From NCBI RefSeq assembly GCF_027922005.1, contig NZ_BSEV01000005.1:248001-312000 (forward strand): a DNA stretch of 64,000 nt, in the 5' to 3' direction. Source of the DNA: Streptosporangium carneum (GTDB lineage: Bacteria; Actinomycetota; Actinomycetes; Streptosporangiales; Streptosporangiaceae). Positions 1 to 8,026 of the stretch are shown here, in pieces (position 1 is the stretch's first letter; every line of letters begins with the position of its first letter). Below the pieces are notes generated by a model that was not told the origin of the DNA, searched no databases, and saw only the letters and a list, made by a program, of their open reading frames with translations. Made by a program: the position numbers and the translations under genes.

Positions 1-722
1 TCCAGCTCGACTTCGGCCGCTCCTTCCAGACCGGCGAACCCGTCACCGAGGTCATCGGCTCGCGTCTGGGGGTGACACTGCGCCTCGCGACGGCCGGGAT
101 CGTGGTGACGATGTCGGCCGGTGTGCTCATCGGGCTCGTGATGGGCGCGCTGACCCGGGAGGGCAGGCGCCGGGGGGCCGAGGCCTCGTTCGCGCTGGGC
201 ACCTCGCTGGCCGGCGCGGTCCCGGAATATGTGACGGGGGCGCTGCTGGCGCTCGTGTTCTCGGTCGTGCTCGGCTGGCTGCCGGTCGCGGGACTGACCG
301 GTCCGTCCGGTCTGATCCTGCCGACGATCGCGGTGAGCCTGGCGCCCGCGGCCGTGCTCTCCCGGATCGTGCGGGTGGAGACGCTGGCCGTGCTCGCGCA
401 GGAGTACGCGCGCGCGGCCTGGGCCAAGCGGCTGCGCCCGCTGCGGGTGTACGGCGTGCACGTGCTGCCCAACGCGCTGACGGCGGCCCTGACCGTCGGC
501 GGCCTGGTGTTCGCCGGGCTGCTCGGCGGGACGGTGGTGGTCGAGAACGTGTTCGCGCTGCCGGGACTCGGGTCGAAGCTCGTCGAGTCGGTCATGGCCC
601 GTGACTATCCGGTGGTGCAGGCCGTGATCCTGCTGCTCGGCGCGGCGATCGTCCTGGTGAACGGCTGTGTCGAGGCGGCCGTCAGGTTGCTCGACCCTCG
701 CGTCAGGGCGGCCACGTCATGA
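1..722 (+). CDS. ABC transporter permease, DppB type (5' end missing)
   Basis: Inner-membrane permease of a peptide/nickel-type ABC importer. The reading frame is already open at the window edge (first full codon at base 3) and starts with the DFGRS/PVTEV stretch that precedes the second membrane helix in DppB proteins, so roughly the first 80-100 residues lie upstream. Several hydrophobic helices follow. The EAA coupling loop reads EYARAAWAKRLRPLRVYGVH and contacts the ATPase. The stop overlaps the next start as ATGA, so it is translationally coupled to the fused permease/ATPase. The substrate cannot be read from sequence; the catabolic context suggests an organic acid, amide or peptide. Confidence 0.93.
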   Translation, partial: QLDFGRSFQTGEPVTEVIGSRLGVTLRLATAGIVVTMSAGVLIGLVMGALTREGRRRGAEASFALGTSLAGAVPEYVTGALLALVFSVVLGWLPVAGLTGPSGLILPTIAVSLAPAAVLSRIVRVETLAVLAQEYARAAWAKRLRPLRVYGVHVLPNALTAALTVGGLVFAGLLGGTVVVENVFALPGLGSKLVESVMARDYPVVQAVILLLGAAIVLVNGCVEAAVRLLDPRVRAATS

Positions 723-2662
723 CCGCGCTCACCGGTCAGGCCGTGCCCCAGGCCGCTTCGGCCCCGGAGCGGCGGGGAGGCCGGCGGGCGTTCCGGTCCA
801 CGGTCGTGGGGCCGGTCGCCCTCGGGGTGCTGGCGGTGCTGGCGGTCGTCGCACTGGTCGCGCCCGTGCTGGGGAGCGGTCCGGCGGTCACGGTGCGCGC
901 CGCGGACGCGGTGCTCGGACCGAGCGCCGAGCACTGGCTCGGCACCGATCGGCTCGGCCGAGACGTGCTGGTTCGCACGCTGGTCGCGACCCGTACCTCC
1001 CTGCTGCTCGGCCTGGGCGCGGCCGCGGTGGCCGCGCTGGGCGGGGTGATCCTCGGCGGCGCGGTGGCCGCGGCCGGACCTCGGACACGATCGGCCGGCC
1101 TGCGTGTGCTCGACGCGGTGCTCGCCTTCCCCGCGATCCTGGTGGCGATCCTGGCCACCCTGGTCCTGCCGCAGGCGACCGGGAGCGCCGCGGTCGCGGT
1201 CGGCGTGGCCGGCGCCCCCGGGGTGGCCCGCATCGTGGTGACCCTGGCCATGACGGTGCTCGTCCGTGACCACGTCGCGGCGGCCAGAGGGTTCGGAGTC
1301 GGCCGGATCAGGGTGTTCGTACGGCACGTCGTGCCCAACATGGCCGACAGCCTCGCGGTGAGCCTGTCGGTGGTCGCGGGGATGAGCCTGGTCGTGGTCT
1401 CGTCGCTGAGCTTCCTCGGAGCCGGGGTCCAGCCGCCCGCGTACGACTGGGGCGGCATGCTGTCGCAGGGGGTCCGCGACCTCTACGTCACCCCGCTGGT
1501 CGCGCTGGCCCCGGCGGTCATGATCGCGCTGGCCGGGCTGGCCTTCGGCCTGCTTGGCGAGGCGCTGGCCCGCGTGGCCAATCCCTCGCTCTGGACGACC
1601 GGCGACGCCGGGCGCGACCGGCGGGCCCGGGCGGCATCCGGTGCGGAAGGCGCGGCGGACGAAGCCCCGGACGACATCTCGGAGGGTCCCGCCCTGCTCG
1701 ACGTTCGCGGCCTGACCGTCACGGTGGACGGGAGCCCGGGCAGCGCCGCCATCGTGTCCGGGGTGGACCTGCGGGTCGGCCGAGGTGAGATCCTCGGGCT
1801 GGTCGGCGAATCCGGGTCGGGCAAGTCGATGACGATGCTCGCCGTCGCCAGGCTCCTGCCGTACCCGGTCGGCTCAAGCGCTGACACGCTCACGCTCGAC
1901 GGGCGCGACCTGCGCTCCGACCGGCCGCGGGAGCTCAGGAGACTGCTCGGCACCGGGCTGGCGCTGGTCTTCCAGAACCCGGCGGCCTGCCTGAACCCCG
2001 CGCTGAAGCTGGGCGTCCAGCTCACCGAGGCGCCGCGCGCGCACCGGGGGGCAGACCGGGCGCGGGCCCGGGAGCTGGCCCTGGCAGGGCTGCGGGACGT
2101 GCGGATTCCCGAACCCGAACGGCGACTGCGGCAGTACCCGCACGAGCTGTCCGGCGGGCAGCGGCAGCGGGCGACGATCGCGATGGCCCTGGTCACCGCG
2201 CCCGGCCTGCTGCTCGCCGATGAGCCGACCACCGCGCTGGACAACACGCTCCGCCGGGGGATGCTCGACCTGCTGCGCGACGTCAACACCGCCGACGGAA
2301 CAGCGATCGTGCTGGTCTCCCACGACCTGTCCGTGGTCGGTGGACTGTGTCACCGGATCGCGGTCATGTACGCGGGCCGGATCGTCGAGGAAGGGCCGAC
2401 CGCCGAGGTGATGGCCACGCCGAAGCACCCGTACACCCGGGCGCTGCTGGACAGTTCGCTCACCATGACCACCGACCTCGGCCGCCCGGTGCCCGCCATC
2501 GACGGGCAGCCGCCCCGGCCGGGTGAGGGGCCGCCGGGCTGCGCGTTCGCGCCCAGATGCGCCCTGGCGGAGGACCGGTGCGCGCGGACGCGTCCCGTGC
2601 TGCGCGAGGTTCCCGGCGGGCGCAAAGTCGCCTGCTGGGTGGACGAGGGGAGTCTCGCGTGA
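719..2662 (+). CDS. Fused ABC permease (DppC-like) and ATP-binding protein (DppD-like)
   Basis: One 647-residue chain joins two subunits that are normally separate. Residues about 1-290 are a DppC-type permease with an N-terminal helix, the TDRLGRDV motif and an EAA loop near VRHVVPNMADS. A charged linker (about 290-325) leads to a DppD-type ATPase with Walker A GESGSGKS near residue 365, signature LSGGQRQR, Walker B LLLADEP and the D-loop. The C-terminal oligopeptide-type extension has the usual Cys pattern CAFAPRC...DRCARTRP...CW. The start overlaps the previous stop, and its own stop overlaps the next gene as GTGA. There is no frame break at the junction, so the fusion looks real. Confidence 0.94.
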   Translation: MTALTGQAVPQAASAPERRGGRRAFRSTVVGPVALGVLAVLAVVALVAPVLGSGPAVTVRAADAVLGPSAEHWLGTDRLGRDVLVRTLVATRTSLLLGLGAAAVAALGGVILGGAVAAAGPRTRSAGLRVLDAVLAFPAILVAILATLVLPQATGSAAVAVGVAGAPGVARIVVTLAMTVLVRDHVAAARGFGVGRIRVFVRHVVPNMADSLAVSLSVVAGMSLVVVSSLSFLGAGVQPPAYDWGGMLSQGVRDLYVTPLVALAPAVMIALAGLAFGLLGEALARVANPSLWTTGDAGRDRRARAASGAEGAADEAPDDISEGPALLDVRGLTVTVDGSPGSAAIVSGVDLRVGRGEILGLVGESGSGKSMTMLAVARLLPYPVGSSADTLTLDGRDLRSDRPRELRRLLGTGLALVFQNPAACLNPALKLGVQLTEAPRAHRGADRARARELALAGLRDVRIPEPERRLRQYPHELSGGQRQRATIAMALVTAPGLLLADEPTTALDNTLRRGMLDLLRDVNTADGTAIVLVSHDLSVVGGLCHRIAVMYAGRIVEEGPTAEVMATPKHPYTRALLDSSLTMTTDLGRPVPAIDGQPPRPGEGPPGCAFAPRCALAEDRCARTRPVLREVPGGRKVACWVDEGSLA

Positions 2663-3510
2663 ACCGGCTCGAACTGCGGGGCGTGAGCGTGCGCTACGGC
2701 CGGGGACGGAACGCCGTGACCGCGGTCTCCGGCGTGGACCTCGACCTTCCGGCGGGCGGCGCGGTCGGGGTGGTCGGCGAGTCGGGTTCCGGCAAGTCCA
2801 CCCTGGCCCGCGCGGTCACCGGCATGGTGCCGCTCTCCGCGGGCGAGATCCGCGGCGACGGAACCGTGCTCCGCGCGGCGGGCCGCCGCCCCAGGCCCCA
2901 CCCCGAGATCCAGATGGTGTTCCAGGACCCCAGCGGATCGCTCAACCCCCGCATGACCGTGGCGTCCGGCATCGCCGAGGCCGCCGGGCGGGCCGGTGAC
3001 AGCGGCCGGACGGCCGTGCGGCAGGCGCTCGACCTCGTCGGCCTGTCCACGGGCCTGCTCGACCGCTATCCCCACGAGCTCTCCGGCGGACAGCGCCAGC
3101 GCGTGGCCATCGCCCGCGCGCTGGCCGCCAGGCCCAGGACGCTGGTGCTCGACGAGGTCACCTCGGCGCTGGACGTCTCGGTGCAGGCCCTGATCCTCAA
3201 CCTGCTGCGCGACCTGCGGGCCGAGCTGGGCCTGGCCTACCTGGTCATCGCGCACGACCTGCCGATCGTGCGGTACCTGTGCGACTCGGTCGCGGTCATG
3301 TATCTCGGCGAGTGCGTCGAGCGCGGCCCGTGCGCGGAGGTCCTGGTCACTCCCGCCCATCCGCACACCCGCGCGCTGCTCGACGCGGTCGACACCGTCC
3401 CCGGCACCGTCTCCGGCACCGTCCCGGACACCGTCCCCGGCACCGTCCTCGCCGGCGACCCCGCCCGGAACCTCACCAGGACCCGGAAGCTCACCAAGGA
3501 GGAGAAATGA
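2659..3510 (+). CDS. ABC transporter ATP-binding protein, DppF type
   Basis: Second ATPase of the importer, 283 residues. Walker A is GESGSGKSTL, the signature LSGGQRQRVAIARAL and Walker B LVLDEVTSALD. GTG 2659 is chosen because it overlaps the upstream stop (GTGA); an in-frame ATG further upstream would run through the previous gene. The last 35 residues depart from the family. They contain five in-frame 12-bp repeats (3391-3450) that give DTVP/GTVS-type units in place of the usual cysteine-containing C-terminal extension. The stop overlaps the thiolase start, which ties transport to CoA metabolism. Confidence 0.93.
   Translation: MNRLELRGVSVRYGRGRNAVTAVSGVDLDLPAGGAVGVVGESGSGKSTLARAVTGMVPLSAGEIRGDGTVLRAAGRRPRPHPEIQMVFQDPSGSLNPRMTVASGIAEAAGRAGDSGRTAVRQALDLVGLSTGLLDRYPHELSGGQRQRVAIARALAARPRTLVLDEVTSALDVSVQALILNLLRDLRAELGLAYLVIAHDLPIVRYLCDSVAVMYLGECVERGPCAEVLVTPAHPHTRALLDAVDTVPGTVSGTVPDTVPGTVLAGDPARNLTRTRKLTKEEK
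3391..3450 (+). repeat. Five 12-bp tandem repeats inside the dppF-like gene
   Basis: Five near-identical 12-bp units of the form G(A/G)CACCGTC(C/T)CC run head to tail in frame. They encode four-residue units (D/G-T-V-P/S) at the C-terminal tail of the ATPase. Repeat-unit gain or loss here would not shift the frame. Confidence 0.9.
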
Positions 3511-4715
3511 CAGAGGCGGTCATCGTGGCTGCCGCTCGCTCGCCGATCGGCCGCGCGGGCAAGGGCTGCCTGCGCCAGATGCGTGCCGACGACCTGACCG
3601 CGGCCGTCGTGTCCGCGGTCCTCGCCCAGGTGCCCCAGGTCGACCCGGCGCGTCTCGACGACCTGGTGCTCGGCTGTGGCAGCCCCGGTGGTGAGCAGGG
3701 CTGGAACCTCGCCAGGATGGTCGCCGTGCTGCTCGGCCTCGACGGCCTGCCGGGAACCACGGTCACCCGGCACTGCGCGTCCAGTCTCCAGGCCGCCCGG
3801 ATGGCGGTCCACGCGATCCGGGCGGGCGAGGGGGACGCGTTCGTCGTGGCGGGGGTGGAGACGGCCAGCCGCTACGAGCACGGAAGCGCGGAGAGCTCCG
3901 GCGCCCCGAACGCGTGCTACACGGCGGCGGCGAGCCGTACGGCGAGGCACCGCGCCCGGGGCGACTTCGCCTGGAGCGACCCCCGCACGCGTCTGGAACG
4001 GCCGGACGCCTACCTGACGATGATCCAGACGGCGGAGTACGTGGCCGCGCTGCGGGGGATCGGCAGGGCGGCCATGGACGAGTTCGCGCTGCGGTCGCAG
4101 CGGCGGGCGGCGCTTCACCAGGAGTTCTGGCGCTCTGAGATCACTCCGATCACCCTGCCGGACGGCACGGTCGCAGACCGGGACGACGGCCCGCGCCGGG
4201 AGGTGACCCTTGAGGGGCTGGCCGCGCTCGAACCCGTCCTGCGTCCCGGGGGGAGGATCACCGCGGGCAACGCCTGCCCGGTGAACGACGGGGCGGCGGC
4301 CCTGGTGGTGACGAGCGACCGGCTGGCCCGTGATCTCGGGATCGCGCCGCTGGGAAGGGTCGTCTCCACCGGCCTGTCCGCGCTCAGCCCCGAGATCATG
4401 GGGCTGGGCCCCGTCGAGGCCGCCCGCCGTGCCCTCGCCAGGGCGAAGATGAGCATGGACGACGTGGACCTCGTCGAGCTGAACGAGGCGTTCGCCGCCC
4501 AGGTCATCCCCTGCGCTGAGGATCTGGGGGTCGGCGACGACCGGCTGAACGTGCGGGGCGGGGCGATCGCGATGGGTCACCCGCCGGGCATGACGGGCGC
4601 ACGCATGGTCGGTACCGTACTGCATGGGCTCCGCGAGACGGACGGCGCGGTCGGTCTGGTGACGATGTGCGTCGGAGGCGGTCAGGGAATGGCCATGGTC
4701 GTCGAACGGATCTAG
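3507..4715 (+). CDS. Thiolase family protein (acetyl-CoA acyltransferase type)
   Basis: Cleaves a beta-ketoacyl-CoA to acetyl-CoA plus a shortened acyl-CoA, or runs the reverse Claisen condensation. The 402-residue length is normal for a degradative thiolase. The nucleophile is Cys90 in HCASSLQ, the catalytic His lies in the GHPPG motif near residue 352, and the second Cys is in MCVGGGQG near the end. ATG 3507 has the SD sequence AAGGAGG and overlaps the transporter stop, so it belongs to the import operon. Together with the CoA ligases and dehydrogenase downstream it points to beta-oxidation-like chain cleavage. Confidence 0.95.
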   Translation: MTEAVIVAAARSPIGRAGKGCLRQMRADDLTAAVVSAVLAQVPQVDPARLDDLVLGCGSPGGEQGWNLARMVAVLLGLDGLPGTTVTRHCASSLQAARMAVHAIRAGEGDAFVVAGVETASRYEHGSAESSGAPNACYTAAASRTARHRARGDFAWSDPRTRLERPDAYLTMIQTAEYVAALRGIGRAAMDEFALRSQRRAALHQEFWRSEITPITLPDGTVADRDDGPRREVTLEGLAALEPVLRPGGRITAGNACPVNDGAAALVVTSDRLARDLGIAPLGRVVSTGLSALSPEIMGLGPVEAARRALARAKMSMDDVDLVELNEAFAAQVIPCAEDLGVGDDRLNVRGGAIAMGHPPGMTGARMVGTVLHGLRETDGAVGLVTMCVGGGQGMAMVVERI

Positions 4716-4736
4716 CCGTCGGGATGTTGCTGCTGC

Positions 4737-4760
4737 CGTAAAGTATTGGACGTATCCGTA
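4737..4760 (+). promoter_or_regulatory. Candidate operator, copy A of the shared 24-bp motif
   Basis: Copy A reads CGTAAA-GTATT-GGACG-TAT-CCGTA and sits just upstream of the TetR gene. It matches the copy at 28075 in 17 of 24 positions without gaps. It would allow autoregulation. The assignment to this TetR is inference. Confidence 0.55.
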
Positions 4761-4781
4761 GACAGCGATGGAAGGTGCCCG

Positions 4782-5480
4782 GTGACCAAGGCCAGTTCGC
4801 GCAAGGAGCTCATGAGCAACACGGTGCTTGAGAAAGCGGCCGTGCTGTTCGCCGAGCGTGGCTTCGCGGGCACCAGTCTGCGCGACATCGCCGAGGCGAT
4901 GGGCATGACCCGGCCCGCGCTCTACTACTACTTCGACAGCAAGGAGACACTCCTGCGGGAGTTGGTCCGGGGCATCACCGGGGTCGGCTCGCAGGAGCTT
5001 CGCAAGCTCAGGGAGCGCACCGATCTCAGTGCGGCGGAGAAGCTGCGGACGGTGGTGATCGGCACGGCGGTGCGCGTCGCGGAGAGCCCGGTGCGGTTCC
5101 GGCTGCTCGAGCGGAACGAGGCGGAGCTGCCCGACAGCATCCTTCAGGAGCACAGCGCGAGCAAGGGGCGCATCCTCGACGAGCTCAGTGCGATCATCGG
5201 GGACGGTGTCAGGTCGGGGGAGTTCCGGCCGGTCAACGAACGGATCACGGCCTTCTCCGTCATCGGGATGATCAACTGGATCGCCTGGTGGTACAACCCT
5301 CAGGGGCCCAGCAGCCCCGAGGAGATCGCCGAGGAGATGTACACGCTGGTCTCGCGCGGTCTGCTCCGGGGTGAGGACCGGGTTCCGGCGCGGGGCATCG
5401 AGGGCGCGGTCGCGCTGCTCCGCGAGGATCTCACGCATCTGGAGCGTCTGCTCGCCGACGGCGAGCGCCCCACCTCCTGA
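4782..5480 (+). CDS. TetR family transcriptional regulator
   Basis: One-component repressor, 232 residues. The N-terminal HTH (FAERGFAGTSLRDIAEAMG...ALYYYFDSKETLL) spans about residues 25-72; the rest is a helical ligand-binding domain with a C-terminal TetR_C_33-like look. GTG 4782 is chosen because GGAAGG lies just upstream and the alternative TTG at 4746 would overlap the operator-like motif. It stands between the transporter/thiolase operon and the hyuA operon. The motif in its own promoter recurs at four other promoters of the island, so it is the best candidate for the local regulator, perhaps with an acyl- or aryl-CoA as ligand. Confidence 0.92.
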   Translation: MTKASSRKELMSNTVLEKAAVLFAERGFAGTSLRDIAEAMGMTRPALYYYFDSKETLLRELVRGITGVGSQELRKLRERTDLSAAEKLRTVVIGTAVRVAESPVRFRLLERNEAELPDSILQEHSASKGRILDELSAIIGDGVRSGEFRPVNERITAFSVIGMINWIAWWYNPQGPSSPEEIAEEMYTLVSRGLLRGEDRVPARGIEGAVALLREDLTHLERLLADGERPTS

Positions 5481-5822
5481 AGGCCCCCTCCTGAAGGCCG
5501 CCTCCTGAAGGCCGCCCATGCCCTGTCCTGCCCGCGCTCTGCCCGTGCTCTGTTCGTGCTCTGTTCGTGCCCTGCCCTCTCGTGAGGGCGGTCCGCCCTG
5601 CCCGTCCCCCGGGGGCGGCCCGCCTCCGTGGTTCGCCCGTCCGGGCCTTCCGGGCGGGCGGCCGCCTGTTCGGGGGCAGGTGAACGAGCGCGCCGGCCCC
5701 CGCGCGTGACCCGCGCACGTGACGCCGTCACCGGCCCGGTGGCGGCGTCGCCTCTCTGTGGGGTTATGTGGAGTGAACCCGGCCGACCGGCCTGAAGGGT
5801 CGGCCGACGGTCCCGCCTCCCA
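5481..5822. other. Intergenic stretch with short direct repeats
   Basis: No convincing gene. It opens with three copies of CTCCTGAAGGCC (about 5474-5513) and continues with repeated GTGCTCTGTTC-like words near 5535-5565. The GC-rich middle part may hold the transcription terminator of the TetR gene, but I see no clean hairpin with a U-tract. Confidence 0.5.
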
Positions 5823-5851
5823 TTGACTTTGACGCTTCATTCGAATAGTTT
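5823..5851 (+). promoter_or_regulatory. Sigma70-type promoter of the hyuA operon
   Basis: A -35 box TTGACT (5823-5828) and a -10 box TAGTTT (5846-5851) are separated by 17 bp, which places the start of transcription near 5858 and gives a leader of about 45 bases. The motif copy at 5831-5854 covers the -10 box, as expected for a repressor site. Confidence 0.6.
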
Positions 5852-5854
5852 TCG
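5831..5854 (-). promoter_or_regulatory. Candidate operator, copy E of the shared 24-bp motif
   Basis: Read on the minus strand, the copy begins CGAAAA-CTATT-CGAA and ends GCGTC. It matches copy A in 15 of 24 positions and keeps the invariant TATT, A14, A18 and GT. It overlaps the -10 box of the hyuA operon. Confidence 0.45.
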
Positions 5855-5903
5855 TTGCTGTCAGATTGTGGTGAAGGCCACCCGACCAGGAAGGCAGGCG
5901 GGC

Positions 5904-8003
5904 GTGACATACGTGATTGGTCTGGACGTCGGAGGGACCTTCACCGACGCTGTCGCGGCGGATTCCTCCGGCGCCCTGTACACCGCCAAAACCCCGTCGA
6001 CGCCGCCCGACTTCGCGTGCGGCTTCGAGAACGCCCTTGATCTGCTGGCCTCGCAGGCGGGCCTGACCACCGGGGAACTGCTCGCCCGGACCAGCCATGT
6101 CGCGCACGGCACGACGGCGGCGCTCAACGCGTTGGTCACCGGGGACGTGGCGACCGTGGGGTTCCTGACCACCAGGGGACACGGTGACGCGATCACCATC
6201 ATGAACGTCGAGGGCCGCTACCTCGGGCTCTCCCCCCACGAGGCGCAGGACACCCTGCGGACCCGCAAACCGGACCCGCTGGTCGCGAGGTCGCTGCGCT
6301 GTGAGGTCACCGAGCGGATCGACCGCGACGGCAGGGTCGTCGTGCCGCTCGACGAGGACGAGGTCCGCGCGCACCTGCGCGAGATGGTCGCCCAGGGGGT
6401 GAGCGCCCTCGCGGTCAGCCTGCTGTGGTCGTTCCGCAACCAGGCGCACGAACTGCGGATCAGGGAGCTGGCCAGGGAGGAGGCGCCCGATCTCTACGTC
6501 ACGCTCTCCAGCGAGCTGACCCCGCGCATCCGCGAGTTCGCCCGCGCCGCGACGACGATCATGAACGCTCAGGTGGGCCCGACGCTCCGGGCCTACCTCG
6601 ATCCGCTGGAGCGCCGCCTGCGCGACCGGGGGCTGGCAGGGCCGCTGCTGGTCATGCAGGGGTCCGGAGGCACGGTCTCGGCGCGCAAGGCGCCCGAGGT
6701 GGCGATCACCACGGTCGGTTCGGTGCTCACCGGCGGGGTGGTCGGCGCGGCCAGGCTCGCCGAGCAGCTCGGCCACCCGAACGTGGTCTCCACCGACGTG
6801 GGCGGCACGACGTTCCTGGTCGGGCTGATCGTCGACGGCCGGCCGGTGTCCACCGCTGGAACGGTCCTGAACCAGCATCCGATCAACACCCCCGCGCTGC
6901 GGGTGCACGCGATCGGGTCGGGCGGGGGTGCCATCGCCGCCGTCGACGCCGGGGGCAACCTGAGGGTCGGACCGAACAGCGCCGGCGCCAGGCCGGGGCC
7001 GGCCTGCTACGGGCAGGGTGGCCTCAGTCCGACGGTCACCGACGCCGACCTCGTCGTCGGCATCCTCAACCCCGACTTCTTCCTCGGCGGCCGCCAGCCG
7101 CTGTCCCGGGAACTGGCGGAGAAGGCCCTGCTCGAACAGGTCGGCAGGCCCCTCGGGCTGGACGCCGAGGGCGCGGCGGCGGCGGTCTTCGCCGTCCAGA
7201 ACGGTCAGACCGGCGACCTGGTGCGCAAGGTCGTGGTCGAGGCGGGACACGACCCGCGTGACTTCGTGGTCTACGCGTTCGGCGGCGCGGGGCCGATGCA
7301 CAGCTTCGCCTACGCCGCCGAGCTCGGCGCGCGCAGGCTGGTCGTGCCGCTCGGCCCGACCGCCGGGGTGTTCTCCGCCTACGGCCTGGCCGCCAGCGGT
7401 GTGACCGTCTCGGCCGAGCTGAGCGATCCGGCGCCGCTTCCCCTCGACCCGGCCCGGGTGCAGGCCAACTTCGACGCGCTCACCGCGCGGGTCAGGACCG
7501 CTCTGGCCGATCAGGAGCTGGACTTCACCTCGGTGGTCCTGCGCCGGGAGGTCGACGCGAGGTACGGCCCGCAGATCTCCGAGGTCACCACCCCGGTGGC
7601 CGACGGCCCCTTCGACGAGGCCGCGGTGGCCGCCGTCGGCGACGCCTTCGAGGCGCAGTACGCCCGGCAGTTCGGTGCGGGCACCGGCTACCGCGAGGCC
7701 GGCATCCAGGTCATCACCTACCGGGTCCACGGCGTCGGCACGCTCCCGGTCGACCCCGCGCTGCCGACGCCGCCTCCCGCCGCCGTCAAGGTCGAGGAGG
7801 CCCGCAAGGGGAGCAGACCGGTCTTCCTGGACGTCACGCGTGGTTGGGCGGACACCGCCGTCTACGACTACCGGGCCCTCGGTCCCGGTCACGTCATCGC
7901 CGGACCGGCGGTCGTCGAGGTGCCGACCACCACCGTCGTCATCCCCGCCGACGCCGAAGGCCACGTCGACAGGCTCGGCAACCTCGCCATCCACCTGCCC
8001 TGA
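5904..8003 (+). CDS. Hydantoinase A / acetone carboxylase beta-like subunit
   Basis: ATP-dependent enzyme subunit of the HyuA/5-oxoprolinase/acetone-carboxylase beta family, 699 residues. The N-terminus carries the actin-like phosphate loop GLDVGGTFTDA (residues 6-16), then a Hydant_A_N and a Hydantoinase_A domain; STDVGGTTFLVGLI and AFGGAGPMHSFAYA are typical family blocks. GTG 5904 has AGGAAGG upstream and leaves no residues before the phosphate loop beyond the usual. It pairs with the next gene. In this family ATP phosphorylates either a lactam/hydantoin amide or an enolate before carboxylation. Which reaction runs here is not decided by sequence, but the C-terminal domain of the partner favours a carboxylase. 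Confidence 0.9.
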   Translation: MTYVIGLDVGGTFTDAVAADSSGALYTAKTPSTPPDFACGFENALDLLASQAGLTTGELLARTSHVAHGTTAALNALVTGDVATVGFLTTRGHGDAITIMNVEGRYLGLSPHEAQDTLRTRKPDPLVARSLRCEVTERIDRDGRVVVPLDEDEVRAHLREMVAQGVSALAVSLLWSFRNQAHELRIRELAREEAPDLYVTLSSELTPRIREFARAATTIMNAQVGPTLRAYLDPLERRLRDRGLAGPLLVMQGSGGTVSARKAPEVAITTVGSVLTGGVVGAARLAEQLGHPNVVSTDVGGTTFLVGLIVDGRPVSTAGTVLNQHPINTPALRVHAIGSGGGAIAAVDAGGNLRVGPNSAGARPGPACYGQGGLSPTVTDADLVVGILNPDFFLGGRQPLSRELAEKALLEQVGRPLGLDAEGAAAAVFAVQNGQTGDLVRKVVVEAGHDPRDFVVYAFGGAGPMHSFAYAAELGARRLVVPLGPTAGVFSAYGLAASGVTVSAELSDPAPLPLDPARVQANFDALTARVRTALADQELDFTSVVLRREVDARYGPQISEVTTPVADGPFDEAAVAAVGDAFEAQYARQFGAGTGYREAGIQVITYRVHGVGTLPVDPALPTPPPAAVKVEEARKGSRPVFLDVTRGWADTAVYDYRALGPGHVIAGPAVVEVPTTTVVIPADAEGHVDRLGNLAIHLP

Positions 8004-8026
8004 GTTCACAGCTAGGAGGGACGCAC

